60,788 bases of DNA from Ferruginibacter sp. (GCA_025352695.1 JANXSK010000078.1:1-60788); one strand, 5' to 3'. Shown: positions 46,402-57,209, counted from the stretch's first letter. Notes: generated by a model from the letters alone, not told the origin. Numbers and translations: made by a program.

Positions 46402-47247
46402 ATGCAATTAATTAAACCCAAACAACAGGGCTCCCTACTTTTGAATGACATCCAATCATTCGAAAGTAATACTAGTTTTAAAGTTTGGTGGTTAGCACAG
46501 AGCGGTTTTTTGATAAAATGGCAAGGCAAATATTTGTTGTTTGATCCTTACTTATCTGATACACTTACCTGTAAATATAAAAATACTGATAAGCCTCATA
46601 CACGAATGAGCGAATTGGTAATAGAACCTACCCGCCTCAGTTTTATTAATATCATAACATCAAGCCATAACCATACAGATCATTTAGATGTCGATACACT
46701 GGTACCCATGATAAATAATAATAAGGATATAAAATTAATTATTCCTGAGGCCAACAGGGATTTTGTAGTTAATAGGATTGGTTGCCCAAAAGATTTTCCT
46801 ATAGGTCTAAATGATGGGCTTAGTTATGAATATGCAGGATTTAAAATCACAGGTTTACCTGCAGCACACAACAAAGTTGAGCGCAACGAAAATGGGGAAT
46901 GCAGGTTTATGGGTTATATCGCACAATTTGGTAACTATTCAGTTTATCATTCAGGCGATACACTTTGGTTTGAAGAACTGGAAGAAATATTAAAATCTTA
47001 CAAAGTTGATATTGCATTTTTGCCAATCAATGGTAATAAACCCGAAAGAAAAGTGGCAGGAAATCTTAATCCTGAAGAAGCAGCCAGGCTGGGCAAAGTA
47101 ATTAGAGCAAAACTAGTAATACCCCACCACTACAATTTGTTCGAATTTAATACCGAAGACCCTAAACATTTTGAAACGCAATGTCAGAACTACCAAATAA
47201 ATTACAAAGTGCTCGAAATGGGTGAAGGAATGGTTTATCCTAAATAG
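46402..47247 (+). CDS. MBL-fold metal-dependent hydrolase (UlaG/NAPE-PLD-like)
   Basis: 281 residues, metallo-beta-lactamase fold. Metal ligands: HxHxDH in SSHNHTDHLDVDT, His in YSVYHSGDTLW (with Asp), and the late His of VIPHHYNLFEF; AFLPINGNK is also family-typical. The UlaG/RomA-like subgroup includes lactonases and phosphodiesterases. Probably cytoplasmic. It lies downstream of the MetE-like gene; joint function unknown. Confidence 0.9.
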   Translation: MQLIKPKQQGSLLLNDIQSFESNTSFKVWWLAQSGFLIKWQGKYLLFDPYLSDTLTCKYKNTDKPHTRMSELVIEPTRLSFINIITSSHNHTDHLDVDTLVPMINNNKDIKLIIPEANRDFVVNRIGCPKDFPIGLNDGLSYEYAGFKITGLPAAHNKVERNENGECRFMGYIAQFGNYSVYHSGDTLWFEELEEILKSYKVDIAFLPINGNKPERKVAGNLNPEEAARLGKVIRAKLVIPHHYNLFEFNTEDPKHFETQCQNYQINYKVLEMGEGMVYPK

Positions 47248-47311
47248 AAACGACCTTTATAATAAGGGTATCATTAAAAGCCAGGTAAAACAATATTTTT
47301 CTACAATAAAA

Positions 47312-47902
47312 TTATTTTGTAATACCATTTAATAAGTGACTTACCATGTCATTTTCTAATTCCTGTGGCAGCACATTTTTTTTATGACCGTGCCAAAACT
47401 CTAATCCTCTTACAGCAGATAAAATAGTTAATACTGTTACATAGGGATGTAGATTTTTTATTTCGTTTTTCTCTATTCCAGTTTCAATTAAAATTATTAG
47501 CCGCTTTTCATAATTCCGCCGAAAATTTAAAAATTCGCTAAAAAAAGGCTCCTTTAAATGTTTCCATTCATGATTGGCAACATACACTTCATTAAACCGG
47601 CTAAGCGTTGTTTGAATGTGAAAACGAATAATGGATTCGATTTTTGCAATGCTACTATCTGTTGAGTTTTCAACTTTTTTAAGATTAACAAAAAATTCGT
47701 TGGCAATCTTAAAGCAAATAGAATGTAAAAGTTCTGTTTTAGAACCAATATAATTATAGAGGCTTGGAGCTTCTACGCCAAGTGCAATAGCAAGTTCTCT
47801 CATGGAAGCAGCGCTATAGCCTTTTGTTTTAAATAGCAGTGCAGCTTTTTCAAGCACAGCCTCTTTTTTTGTGGTGTTATTGCCGGATTTAATTTTTGCC
47901 AT
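47312..47902 (-). CDS. TetR/AcrR-family transcriptional regulator
   Basis: 196 residues. N-terminal helix-turn-helix (EAVLEKAALLFKTKGYSAAS, MRELAIALGVEAPSLYNYIG) followed by a helical ligand-binding region. Divergent from the JmjC-like gene across 126 bp; a dyad AAAACTA-N8-TAGTTTT just upstream of its start is a likely operator. It probably represses its own gene and perhaps the JmjC-like gene; inducer unknown. Confidence 0.92.
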   Translation of the reverse strand: MAKIKSGNNTTKKEAVLEKAALLFKTKGYSAASMRELAIALGVEAPSLYNYIGSKTELLHSICFKIANEFFVNLKKVENSTDSSIAKIESIIRFHIQTTLSRFNEVYVANHEWKHLKEPFFSEFLNFRRNYEKRLIILIETGIEKNEIKNLHPYVTVLTILSAVRGLEFWHGHKKNVLPQELENDMVSHLLNGITK

Positions 47903-47922
47903 TTGCCTATTTGCTTTTTTGC

Positions 47923-47944
47923 AAAACTAGCGCATATTAGTTTT
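47923..47944. promoter_or_regulatory. Candidate TetR operator
   Basis: Perfect 7-bp inverted repeat AAAACTA-GCGCATAT-TAGTTTT, 20 bp upstream of the TetR start codon and 85 bp before the divergent gene. Size and symmetry suit a TetR dimer. Confidence 0.55.
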
Positions 47945-48002
47945 TGATGATAAAGCAGTTATACTTTTAATCGTTTTAACACTAATTCAAAGAGTTAAAT
48001 GT

Positions 48003-48010
48003 TAATTTTG
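48003..48010 (+). promoter_or_regulatory. Candidate -7 promoter box
   Basis: TAATTTTG (TAnnTTTG) 18 bp upstream of the JmjC-like gene's ATG; no obvious -33 TTG at standard spacing. Confidence 0.4.
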
Positions 48011-48028
48011 TTTTTTTAAATATTTGCT

Positions 48029-48913
48029 ATGCAATTACAAGCAATTGATAAGGTTGATACTATAACTTCTGCGGATTTTAAAGAAAAGTATTACAATATT
48101 AAAAAGCCCCTTATTATTACTGGCTTAGCAAAAGATTGGCCTGGATTTAAAAAATGGAATTGGGATTATTTTATTGATTTGCTGGGTAATATAGAAGTTG
48201 GGGTATATGATAATGTAAAAAGCGATTCTTACACACCTATTAACACTGCAGATGGTTATATGAAGTTTGGCGACTACCTAAAAAGGATAAAAGAAGGGCC
48301 ACTGGAATTGCGGATTTTTCTATTTAATATATTTCAACATGCCCCTGAATTGGTAAAAGATTTTTCTTTTCCGGAGTATTTAATAAAGGGTTTTGTAAAA
48401 AAATACCCGATGCTTTTTGTTGGTGGACAAGGTTCAATTACCCATATGCATTTTGATATTGACATGAGTCATATTTTCCACACACAATTTATTGGTAAAA
48501 AAAGAGTGTTACTTTTTCCTTATGAAGAACAATATAAATTATATCGCAAGCCGTGGGAGGTATTAAGCATGGCTAATTATACAAATTATTATGAAAACTT
48601 TGATTACAATAATTTTCCTGCAGCTAGGCTGGCAAAGGGATACGAAGTAATTTTAGATCATGGGGATACATTGTTTATGCCCGCAGGTTTTTGGCATCAT
48701 ATGGAATATATCGAAAGTGGCTTTGCAATGAGTTTAAGAGCAATGCAAAGTGATTTAAGTGGAAAACTGGATGGTGCTTGGAAGCTTTTTGGTATGCGTG
48801 GGATTGATACACTTATGAAAAAAACGGTTCCAAAATGGTGGTACAATCGTAAAAAACAGGAAGTATATCACCTTGCTAAAAAAGAATTGTTACAAGCAGG
48901 GATAATACAATAA
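48029..48913 (+). CDS. Cupin-like / JmjC-domain Fe(II) 2-oxoglutarate oxygenase
   Basis: 294 residues. N-terminal KPLIITGLAKDWPGFKKWNW is typical of cupin_8/JmjC hydroxylases. Iron-binding HxD in THMHFDID, cosubstrate Lys in IGKKRVLLFP, and the distal His in DTLFMPAGFWHHMEYI. It probably hydroxylates a protein or small molecule; in bacteria several of these target ribosomal proteins or peptides. Divergent from TetR. Confidence 0.9.
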   Translation: MQLQAIDKVDTITSADFKEKYYNIKKPLIITGLAKDWPGFKKWNWDYFIDLLGNIEVGVYDNVKSDSYTPINTADGYMKFGDYLKRIKEGPLELRIFLFNIFQHAPELVKDFSFPEYLIKGFVKKYPMLFVGGQGSITHMHFDIDMSHIFHTQFIGKKRVLLFPYEEQYKLYRKPWEVLSMANYTNYYENFDYNNFPAARLAKGYEVILDHGDTLFMPAGFWHHMEYIESGFAMSLRAMQSDLSGKLDGAWKLFGMRGIDTLMKKTVPKWWYNRKKQEVYHLAKKELLQAGIIQ

Positions 48914-49100
48914 AAAAAATATGTTTATCAGAAAAATATATTATTTTTACATTCTGCTTTATAATAAAATTTCCTCCTATCTTAAAGAAAGCCCTTCCGC
49001 CAAGACAATTTGTTTTGATTGTGATGTTTAATAAATACTAAAATATATCCTTTTTAAAATATTCTGTAAAGATTTTTCTTGTGGTTTCAGAGGTAAGCAA

Positions 49101-49135
49101 GGCCGGTGATTTTTATCACTGGCCACTATTTTTTT
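49101..49135 (+). terminator. Rho-independent terminator
   Basis: GGCCGGTGAT-TTTT-ATCACTGGCC (10-bp stem with one G-T pair), followed by ACTATTTTTTT. About 190 bp after the JmjC-like stop codon, so it may end a long 3' untranslated region or a separate small transcript. Confidence 0.8.
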
Positions 49136-49298
49136 AGAGATTTTAGGACTATAATAATTTAGTAATTTTTTTTACAGTAGAATATGGCATATTTTATTTT
49201 AAAACACAACATTACCCTTTAATTAATATAAAAACTTTGTATTTCCTTTATGAACTGTGGCAATCCCTTTCTTAAAATGTTTGCATTGCAATGTTACA

Positions 49299-49331
49299 AA
49301 GTATTAAAACCAACATTTGGTTTTAATACTT
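49299..49331. repeat. Perfect 15-bp inverted repeat
   Basis: AAGTATTAAAACCAA-CAT-TTGGTTTTAATACTT, loop of three bases, no mismatch. It lies 50 bp beyond the convergent DUF2461 gene's stop, with no T-run on either side, so it is not an ordinary terminator. Confidence 0.6.
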
Positions 49332-49380
49332 GAAGTAGTGATAGCGCTAAACTAATTTATTCATTCTAATGAGATGCTAT

Positions 49381-50043
49381 TTATGCTATGGCGAGGTTTA
49401 AAAAATCAATCATCGGCTTCATTGTTTCATAAACTTTTGCAACATCTTTTACAAGTGTTTTGCTTTGCAGTTGAGCATCGGTAAATGGTTTACTTACAAT
49501 AAAATGTTTCATTTTCAAGTATTGAATTGCCGGATTACTTTCATCATATCCTTTGGGTGGCCTTATTAAAGATTCTATTCCATCAATGCCTTGTAGAAAA
49601 TGTTTTTTGAATGTTTTATTTGCGATAATATTTTCCCATTCATCAAAATTATAATCAATTTCTTGTCTTATTTTAGCCAGCTCACCTGGCATTGGCGAAT
49701 AGAAGCCGCCAGCAGCATAGCTTTTGCCTGGCTCACAATGAAAATAGTAACCTGCTACAGTTGCTTTTTTGCCACCACGGCTAAAATAAGCGGCCATATT
49801 ATTTTTGTAGGGGCTTTTATTTTTACTAAAACGAACATCCCTGTTAATGCGAAAAGTACAATCTTTTATCAGAAGTGTTCCTATAGGTTCATCAAAAGCA
49901 GCAATGGCAGGAATTAGTTCACCAACCATATTCAGTAAGTCTGCTTTTGCTACTTCATATATTTTTCTGTGCTCATCAAACCAGGGCTTATTATTATTAT
50001 TTTGAAGATCTTTTAAAAATTTAATTGTTGTAGCATGTAGCAT
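49381..50043 (-). CDS. DUF2461 (TIGR02453) family protein
   Basis: 220 residues. Family blocks: TIKFLKDLQNNNNKPWFDEH, FRINRDVRFSKNKSPYKNNM, GYYFHCEPGKSYAAGGFYSP. Found across Bacteria and fungi; biochemical function unknown. No signal peptide or membrane segment. Separate from its upstream neighbour by 83 bp. Confidence 0.9.
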   Translation of the reverse strand: MLHATTIKFLKDLQNNNNKPWFDEHRKIYEVAKADLLNMVGELIPAIAAFDEPIGTLLIKDCTFRINRDVRFSKNKSPYKNNMAAYFSRGGKKATVAGYYFHCEPGKSYAAGGFYSPMPGELAKIRQEIDYNFDEWENIIANKTFKKHFLQGIDGIESLIRPPKGYDESNPAIQYLKMKHFIVSKPFTDAQLQSKTLVKDVAKVYETMKPMIDFLNLAIA

Positions 50044-50126
50044 GTTGTAATTGTAATTTGTTACTGCAAATGTATTGCAATAAAAAAGGAACGGATATTG
50101 GTCCCTTTATGTTTTAAAAAAAACGG

Positions 50127-50687
50127 CTACACCTTTCCCCAATTTTCTCCACTCTTAATTCTGTATAAAGTCATTTCACTTACACCATATTTGGCGGCCA
50201 TTAATTTATAAGTAAGCTTACGCTTGGGATTTTTTATGGCTTCCTTTATTGCTTTAACTTTTGTAACGTTTAATTTAAGTCCTTCTGTTTTATTAGCCTG
50301 CCTTTTTTTATAAGCAATTTTTTGAGGGCTGTTTTGCTGGTGGTTTCCTACTTCTTTTAGCGTAGCCCATTTTAAATTGCTGAAATGGTTATCTTCTTTT
50401 TTATGATTGATATGTATTACGTATCTATATTTTGGCGATGGCTTTTTACAAAACAATTTTGCTATTTCCCTGTGCAGGTAAATAGTGCCATTTCCCTTTT
50501 CTAAATGCAGGTTTAAAGTTCGGTATCCAGACGTTAATGATCCGTTTAATATTTTGCCATCTGTATGCACCTCATCTGTATAACTTGCTGCACGGCCAAA
50601 AGAAGAAACTGCGTACTTTCTTCTCAAGATTTTGTAGCCTGTAAAGTGCAGGGTATCCCATTTTTCTTCGGAGATTTTCTTAATCAT
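50127..50687 (-). CDS. NUMOD4/HNH-type homing-endonuclease-like protein
   Basis: 186 residues from the ATG at 50687 (MIKKISEEKWDTLHF); a TTG 17 codons upstream also opens the frame but is less likely. NUMOD4-like start (EKWDTLHF, YAVSSFGRAAS), then an HNH_3-like centre (IHINHKKEDNHFSNLKWAT; the usual VxHxDxNxxNN appears as IxHxNxxxxDN), and a C-terminal helix-turn-helix repeat (KRKLTYKLMAAKYGVSEMTL) as in intron-encoded nucleases. It should bind DNA and perhaps cut it, though it sits outside any visible intron. Adjacent to ligA. Confidence 0.8.
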   Translation of the reverse strand: MIKKISEEKWDTLHFTGYKILRRKYAVSSFGRAASYTDEVHTDGKILNGSLTSGYRTLNLHLEKGNGTIYLHREIAKLFCKKPSPKYRYVIHINHKKEDNHFSNLKWATLKEVGNHQQNSPQKIAYKKRQANKTEGLKLNVTKVKAIKEAIKNPKRKLTYKLMAAKYGVSEMTLYRIKSGENWGKV

Positions 50688-50784
50688 ATAACATGATTTT
50701 AATTGTTTTGCAATTGCAAACAACATTGTTCTTGACAAACATTGTTTTGATAAATCTGTGCTATAAATATAAATAATATTTTTA

Positions 50785-53267
<2,483 letters not shown>

Positions 53268-54008
53268 ATGTTACCAGAGGAAAAAATACTGCATACAAAA
53301 AATGCAAAATCATTACATGCCATACAATCTGGAGTAGAGAATAGTAACAGGATAGCACTTTCTGCAGACTGTGTGATTTTTGGTTTTGACGAAAATAAAT
53401 TAAAAGTGTTGCTGATAAGAAGTGATCTAAAAAAGTATTTGGGTAAATGGTCATTGCTGGGAGATTTGGTTTTTCCAAAGGAAGATCTAGCTGCTGCTGC
53501 GTATCGAATATTAAAACAACGTACCGGTTTAAGCGATGTTTATTTGGAGCAGGTACACACATTTGGGGCTGTTAACCGCCATCCGGCAGGAAGGGTAGTA
53601 ACGGTTACTTATTGTACACTTATCAATGTTCAGCATCATAAAATAAATATTTTAGATAATGAGTTGCACTGGCACGATATAAAAAGTGTAAAAGAGCTTG
53701 CTTTTGATCATCAACAAATATTTGAAACTTGCTTAAAACAATTGCAAAAAAGGGTGCAGGAACATCCGCTTGGTTTTAATTTATTACCCAAAAAATTTTC
53801 GTTAAGAGATTTACAGAATTTATATGAAGCCATTCTGGACATAAAAATGGACAGGAGGAATTTTAGAAAAAAGTTTTTCTCTATGGATTTATTAATCGAC
53901 CTGAATGAAATGGAGCAGGATGTGCCCCACCGTCCCGGAAAACTCTATAAGTTTAATTTTGAAAAATATGAGCAGAAAAATAAAAAGTGGGTAGGGATTG
54001 ATTTTTAG
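53268..54008 (+). CDS. NrtR-type regulator: non-catalytic Nudix domain plus winged helix
   Basis: 246 residues. N-terminal Nudix fold (DCVIFGFDENKLKVLLIRSD, GKWSLLGDLVFPKEDL), but the Nudix box has lost its metal-binding glutamates: AAAYRILKQRTGLSDVYLEQ lacks the REUxEExGU acidic residues. The C-terminal part (KKFSLRDLQNLYEAILDIKM, DRRNFRKKF) is the winged helix of NrtR/AraR-like repressors, which sense ADP-ribose-type or sugar ligands and control NAD or pentose genes. It stands alone here, so its regulon is elsewhere or unseen. Confidence 0.9.
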   Translation: MLPEEKILHTKNAKSLHAIQSGVENSNRIALSADCVIFGFDENKLKVLLIRSDLKKYLGKWSLLGDLVFPKEDLAAAAYRILKQRTGLSDVYLEQVHTFGAVNRHPAGRVVTVTYCTLINVQHHKINILDNELHWHDIKSVKELAFDHQQIFETCLKQLQKRVQEHPLGFNLLPKKFSLRDLQNLYEAILDIKMDRRNFRKKFFSMDLLIDLNEMEQDVPHRPGKLYKFNFEKYEQKNKKWVGIDF

Positions 54009-54376
54009 CCAAGAAAGGCTGCAATAATTTTTTGAAACAGTAGTAGTAAATATTAAGTAAATAAACCAGTTTTACCCTGAACAGGCAGGGTTTATAAACA
54101 AAGAATTTTCATACTTTCAACAGTAAAAAATCTTATACAAACTTTAGGAGGGTTTGAGAATAGATTTCCTTTTATACCCAAAAAATCGATTTTTTGCGTG
54201 CTTTTATTAATCCAATAAATATTTTAGTCAAAATAATTATTGGTAATCAGTCTATTACAAAGCCTCTATAAAAATACTTCTTCATTTTGTAGGAAATTAA
54301 AATGTTGCAGCCTACCTTTGCCGTCCATTAAAAAAGCCTTTCGGGATAGCGAGGGCATCACTTAAAAATAAATACA
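54009..54376. promoter_or_regulatory. Leader and promoter region of the rplM operon
   Basis: 368 bp. Weak hairpin ACCCTG-AACAGG-CAGGGT (54074-54091), then a perfect palindrome AAAAAATCGATTTTTT (54180-54195). The promoter box TACCTTTG (54313-54320) matches TAnnTTTG, with a TTTTG about 23 bp upstream as a possible -33 element. The implied leader of about 50 bases contains the hairpin GCCTTT-CGGGATAGC-GAGGGC (54336-54356), which may be an L13 autoregulatory leader or a short REP fragment. Confidence 0.5.
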
Positions 54377-54820
54377 ATGAGTAAACTACATTTCACCACT
54401 AAACATGCGAACGAGGCTACCGTTACACACAACTGGTATGTAATAGATGGTACTAATCAAACCGTTGGCCGTATGTGTTCTAAAATCGCAGCAATTCTGC
54501 GTGGCAAAAACAAAGCCTATTACACCCCACACGTAGATTGTGGAGATTATGTTATCGTAACCAATTGTGAAAAAATCAAATTGACCGGTAACAAAATGGA
54601 CGAAAAAGTATATGACAACTATAGCGGTTACCCTGGTGGCCGTAAAGAAGAAGTTGCCAAAGATCTTCTAAGACGCAGACCTGAAGTTATTATCGAAAGA
54701 GCTATTAAAGGAATGTTGCCAAAAAATAAATTGGGGCGCAAAATGTACAAAAAATTATTTGTATATGTTGGTGCAGAACACCAGCATGCTGCTCAAAAAC
54801 CAGCCGAACTAAAATTTTAA
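54377..54820 (+). CDS. rplM: 50S ribosomal protein L13
   Basis: 147 residues, normal length. HNWYVIDGTNQTVGRMCSKI at the start, RGKNKAYYTPHVDCGDYVIV, YSGYPGGRKEEVAKD and the C-terminal AIKGMLPKNKLGRKMYKKL are conserved L13 blocks. It heads an operon with rpsI, rpsB and tsf, as usual in this phylum. Confidence 0.98.
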   Translation: MSKLHFTTKHANEATVTHNWYVIDGTNQTVGRMCSKIAAILRGKNKAYYTPHVDCGDYVIVTNCEKIKLTGNKMDEKVYDNYSGYPGGRKEEVAKDLLRRRPEVIIERAIKGMLPKNKLGRKMYKKLFVYVGAEHQHAAQKPAELKF

Positions 54821-54861
54821 AACCCCTATCCCATGAAGGGGTAATATAAAAAGACAAATAA

Positions 54862-55251
54862 ATGGAAAAGCAAAAAAACGCAGTTGGCCGTCGTAAACAA
54901 GCTGTAACCCGTGTTTTCTTAAGCAAGGGAGATGGTAAGATTACAATTAACGGTAAAGATTATAAAAATTATTTCTCTTTGGTTTATTTACAAAACCAAG
55001 TTGAATCGCCGCTTAAATTAATTGAAGCATCCGATAAATTTGATATTGTTATCAATGCACAAGGTGGTGGTATTAAAGGCCAGGCCGAAGCAGCTAAATT
55101 GGGTATCTCCCGTGCTTTATTGGAAGTTAGTGCAGACTACCGCCCAATGTTGAAAGCAGCAGGAATGCTTAAGCGTGACCCTCGTTCTGTTGAGCGTAAA
55201 AAACCAGGTCGCAAAAAGGCAAGAAAAAGCTTCCAGTTCAGCAAACGTTAA
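54862..55251 (+). CDS. rpsI: 30S ribosomal protein S9
   Basis: 129 residues. N-terminal VGRRKQAVTRVFLSKGDG, GGGIKGQAEAAKLGISRALL and the basic C-terminus RSVERKKPGRKKARKSFQFS, whose tail reaches the P-site tRNA; it ends KR as usual. 41 bp after rplM, with a weak ACCCCT/AGGGGT stem (54822-54842) between them. Confidence 0.98.
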   Translation: MEKQKNAVGRRKQAVTRVFLSKGDGKITINGKDYKNYFSLVYLQNQVESPLKLIEASDKFDIVINAQGGGIKGQAEAAKLGISRALLEVSADYRPMLKAAGMLKRDPRSVERKKPGRKKARKSFQFSKR

Positions 55252-55360
55252 ACTGTTTTTGGTTTGGTGTTTATTGTTTTGTGTTTTAAAATGCAGTGCA
55301 ACAAACTTCAAATCTGGCGGTAAACAATAAACTACAAACACAAATAATTAAATATATACA

Positions 55361-56251
55361 ATGGAAAATACTTCCTTACAACAGCAACTTCTTGAAGCAG
55401 GTGTTCACTTTGGTCACTTAAAAAAGAAGTGGAATCCTAAAATGTTGCCTTACATTTTTGCTGAAAAAAAAGGTATACACATTATTGATCTGAATAAAAC
55501 CGTAGAAGGTTTACAGGAAACTGCTGCGGCATTAAAATCAATTGCAAAAAGCGGTAAAAAGATAATGTTTGTTGCTACTAAAAAGCAAGCCAAGGAAATT
55601 GTTTCTGATTGTGCTAAACGTATTAACATGCCCTACGTAACAGAACGTTGGCTAGGTGGCATGCTTACCAATTTCAACACCGTTCGTAAGAGCGTAAAGA
55701 AAATGCAGAGCATCGAAAAAATGTTAAATGACGGCAGCATTGACAATCTTACAAAAAAAGAGCGTTTAACACTTACCCGTGATAAAGATAAAATGGAGAA
55801 AGTGTTAGGTGGTATTGCACAAATCAGTCGTGTACCAGCAGCATTATTTTTGGTAGATATTGGTCATGAACATATTGCATTGGCAGAAGCTAAGCGCTTA
55901 AACATTACTACATTTGGTATGGTTGACACCAATTGTGATCCTAATAAAGTTGAATTTGCAATACCTGCAAATGACGATGCAACCAAATCAATTGCCATTA
56001 TTGTTAACTATATAGTTGCTGCAATTGCAGAAGGTTTGGCAGAGCGTTTAGCTGAAAAAGATGATGACGATAATAGTAATGATAGCGACGAAACAGCAGA
56101 AGCTAAAGCAGCTCGTTTTGAGCAAAAGGCAGATAGCAGTGACGATAGAAATAAAAGAGCAAGAGGTGCAGCACCAACTAAGCGTCGTGTACCTGGTCCT
56201 GGAGTAGGAGGTAGAAGGCCAGCAACTGGCGGAGGTAGTGGACCAAGATAA
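55361..56251 (+). CDS. rpsB: 30S ribosomal protein S2 with long C-terminal tail
   Basis: 296 residues; about 230 form the normal S2 fold (LLEAGVHFGHLKKKWNPKM, NMPYVTERWLGGMLTNFNT, ITTFGMVDTNCDPN). The last 65 or so are an unusual tail: first acidic (DDDDNSNDSDE), then Ala/Arg-rich, then Gly/Arg/Pro-rich (VPGPGVGGRRPATGGGSG). Such tails occur in several Bacteroidota but are absent from E. coli S2. 109 bp after rpsI. Confidence 0.97.
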   Translation: MENTSLQQQLLEAGVHFGHLKKKWNPKMLPYIFAEKKGIHIIDLNKTVEGLQETAAALKSIAKSGKKIMFVATKKQAKEIVSDCAKRINMPYVTERWLGGMLTNFNTVRKSVKKMQSIEKMLNDGSIDNLTKKERLTLTRDKDKMEKVLGGIAQISRVPAALFLVDIGHEHIALAEAKRLNITTFGMVDTNCDPNKVEFAIPANDDATKSIAIIVNYIVAAIAEGLAERLAEKDDDDNSNDSDETAEAKAARFEQKADSSDDRNKRARGAAPTKRRVPGPGVGGRRPATGGGSGPR

Positions 56252-56339
56252 ATTTTTAGTTTTTTTATTAACAATCTTACAATTTGCGAAAATTCATTTG
56301 CTTAACGGCAGGTGAATTTTTGCAGTTAAAAATACAATT

Positions 56340-57161
56340 ATGAGTGCAACAATAACGGCAGCTGATATTAACAAGCTGCGTCAATCAACAGGAGCCGGCA
56401 TGTTAGATTGCCGTAAAGCATTAACAGAAAGTAATGGCGATTTTGAAGCCGCCATTGATTGGTTACGCAAACAAGGGCAAAAAGTTGCTGCTAAACGTAG
56501 CGACAGGGAAGCTAAAGAAGGTGTTATTTTAGCAAAAACTACTGCGGATAATAAAACAGGAATTATAGTTTGCATCAGTTGTGAAACTGATTTTGTAAGC
56601 AAAAATGCCGAATTTGTAGCTTTCTCTCAAAGTATAATGGATGCAGCAATTGAGCACAATGTAAAAAGTGCTGAAGAGTTAAATGAAGTTGCTATTAATG
56701 GTACTAAAGTAGCTGAATTGATCAATGATAAGTTAGCTGCTATTGGAGAAAAAATCGCTATTAAGTTCGAAAGAATAGAAGCGCCTTTTGTCGCTTCCTA
56801 CATACATGGTGCAAATCGTATGGGCGTATTGGTTGGTTTTAATAAAGAAGTTGCTGAAGCAGGTAAAGACGTGGCGATGCAAATTGCTGCAATGAATCCT
56901 TTGGCGATAGATGAAACATCAATTGCTCCGGAAACAATTGCCAGGGAAAGAGAAATTGCCATTGAACAAATTAAAGCAGAAGGTAAACCTGCTGAAATGG
57001 CCGAAAAAATAGCTGTTGGTAAAGTAAACAAATTCTTTAAAGACAATACTTTATTAGCGCAGGCTTTTGTAAAAGATAATAGTAAATCAGTGGGTGATTA
57101 TTTAAAAAGCGTTGGTGCTGATTTAAAAGTAGTTGAATTTAAAAGAGTTGCGTTAGGATAA
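56340..57161 (+). CDS. tsf: Elongation factor Ts
   Basis: 273 residues; nucleotide exchange factor for EF-Tu. Signature ADINKLRQSTGAGMLDCRKA in the N-terminal domain and the TDFVSKN element (CETDFVSKNAEF) that contacts EF-Tu. Directly after rpsB; followed by a strong terminator. Confidence 0.98.
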   Translation: MSATITAADINKLRQSTGAGMLDCRKALTESNGDFEAAIDWLRKQGQKVAAKRSDREAKEGVILAKTTADNKTGIIVCISCETDFVSKNAEFVAFSQSIMDAAIEHNVKSAEELNEVAINGTKVAELINDKLAAIGEKIAIKFERIEAPFVASYIHGANRMGVLVGFNKEVAEAGKDVAMQIAAMNPLAIDETSIAPETIAREREIAIEQIKAEGKPAEMAEKIAVGKVNKFFKDNTLLAQAFVKDNSKSVGDYLKSVGADLKVVEFKRVALG

Positions 57162-57183
57162 TTTCCTTTATATTTTTTTAAAA

Positions 57184-57209
57184 GCGAAACGAAAGTTTCG
57201 CTTTTTTTT
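57184..57209 (+). terminator. Rho-independent terminator after tsf
   Basis: GCGAAAC-GAAA-GTTTCGC with a GNRA tetraloop, then a run of eight T. It closes the rplM-rpsI-rpsB-tsf unit; pyrH must have its own promoter or receive read-through. Confidence 0.9.

Larger units (their letters stand above)
48914..49380. other. 467-bp gene-free spacer with two strong hairpins
   Basis: No protein-coding frame of interest. Two clear structures (49101-49135 and 49299-49331, listed separately) and a 10-bp palindrome CATTGCAATG just upstream of the second. A TTT-rich stretch without recognised promoter boxes surrounds them. A small RNA or a miniature mobile element is possible. Confidence 0.5.

Noticed and set aside
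54822..54842. ACCCCT/AGGGGT stem between rplM and rpsI as a terminator
   Set aside because: Only six pairs and no T-run; the two genes are co-transcribed in this phylum.
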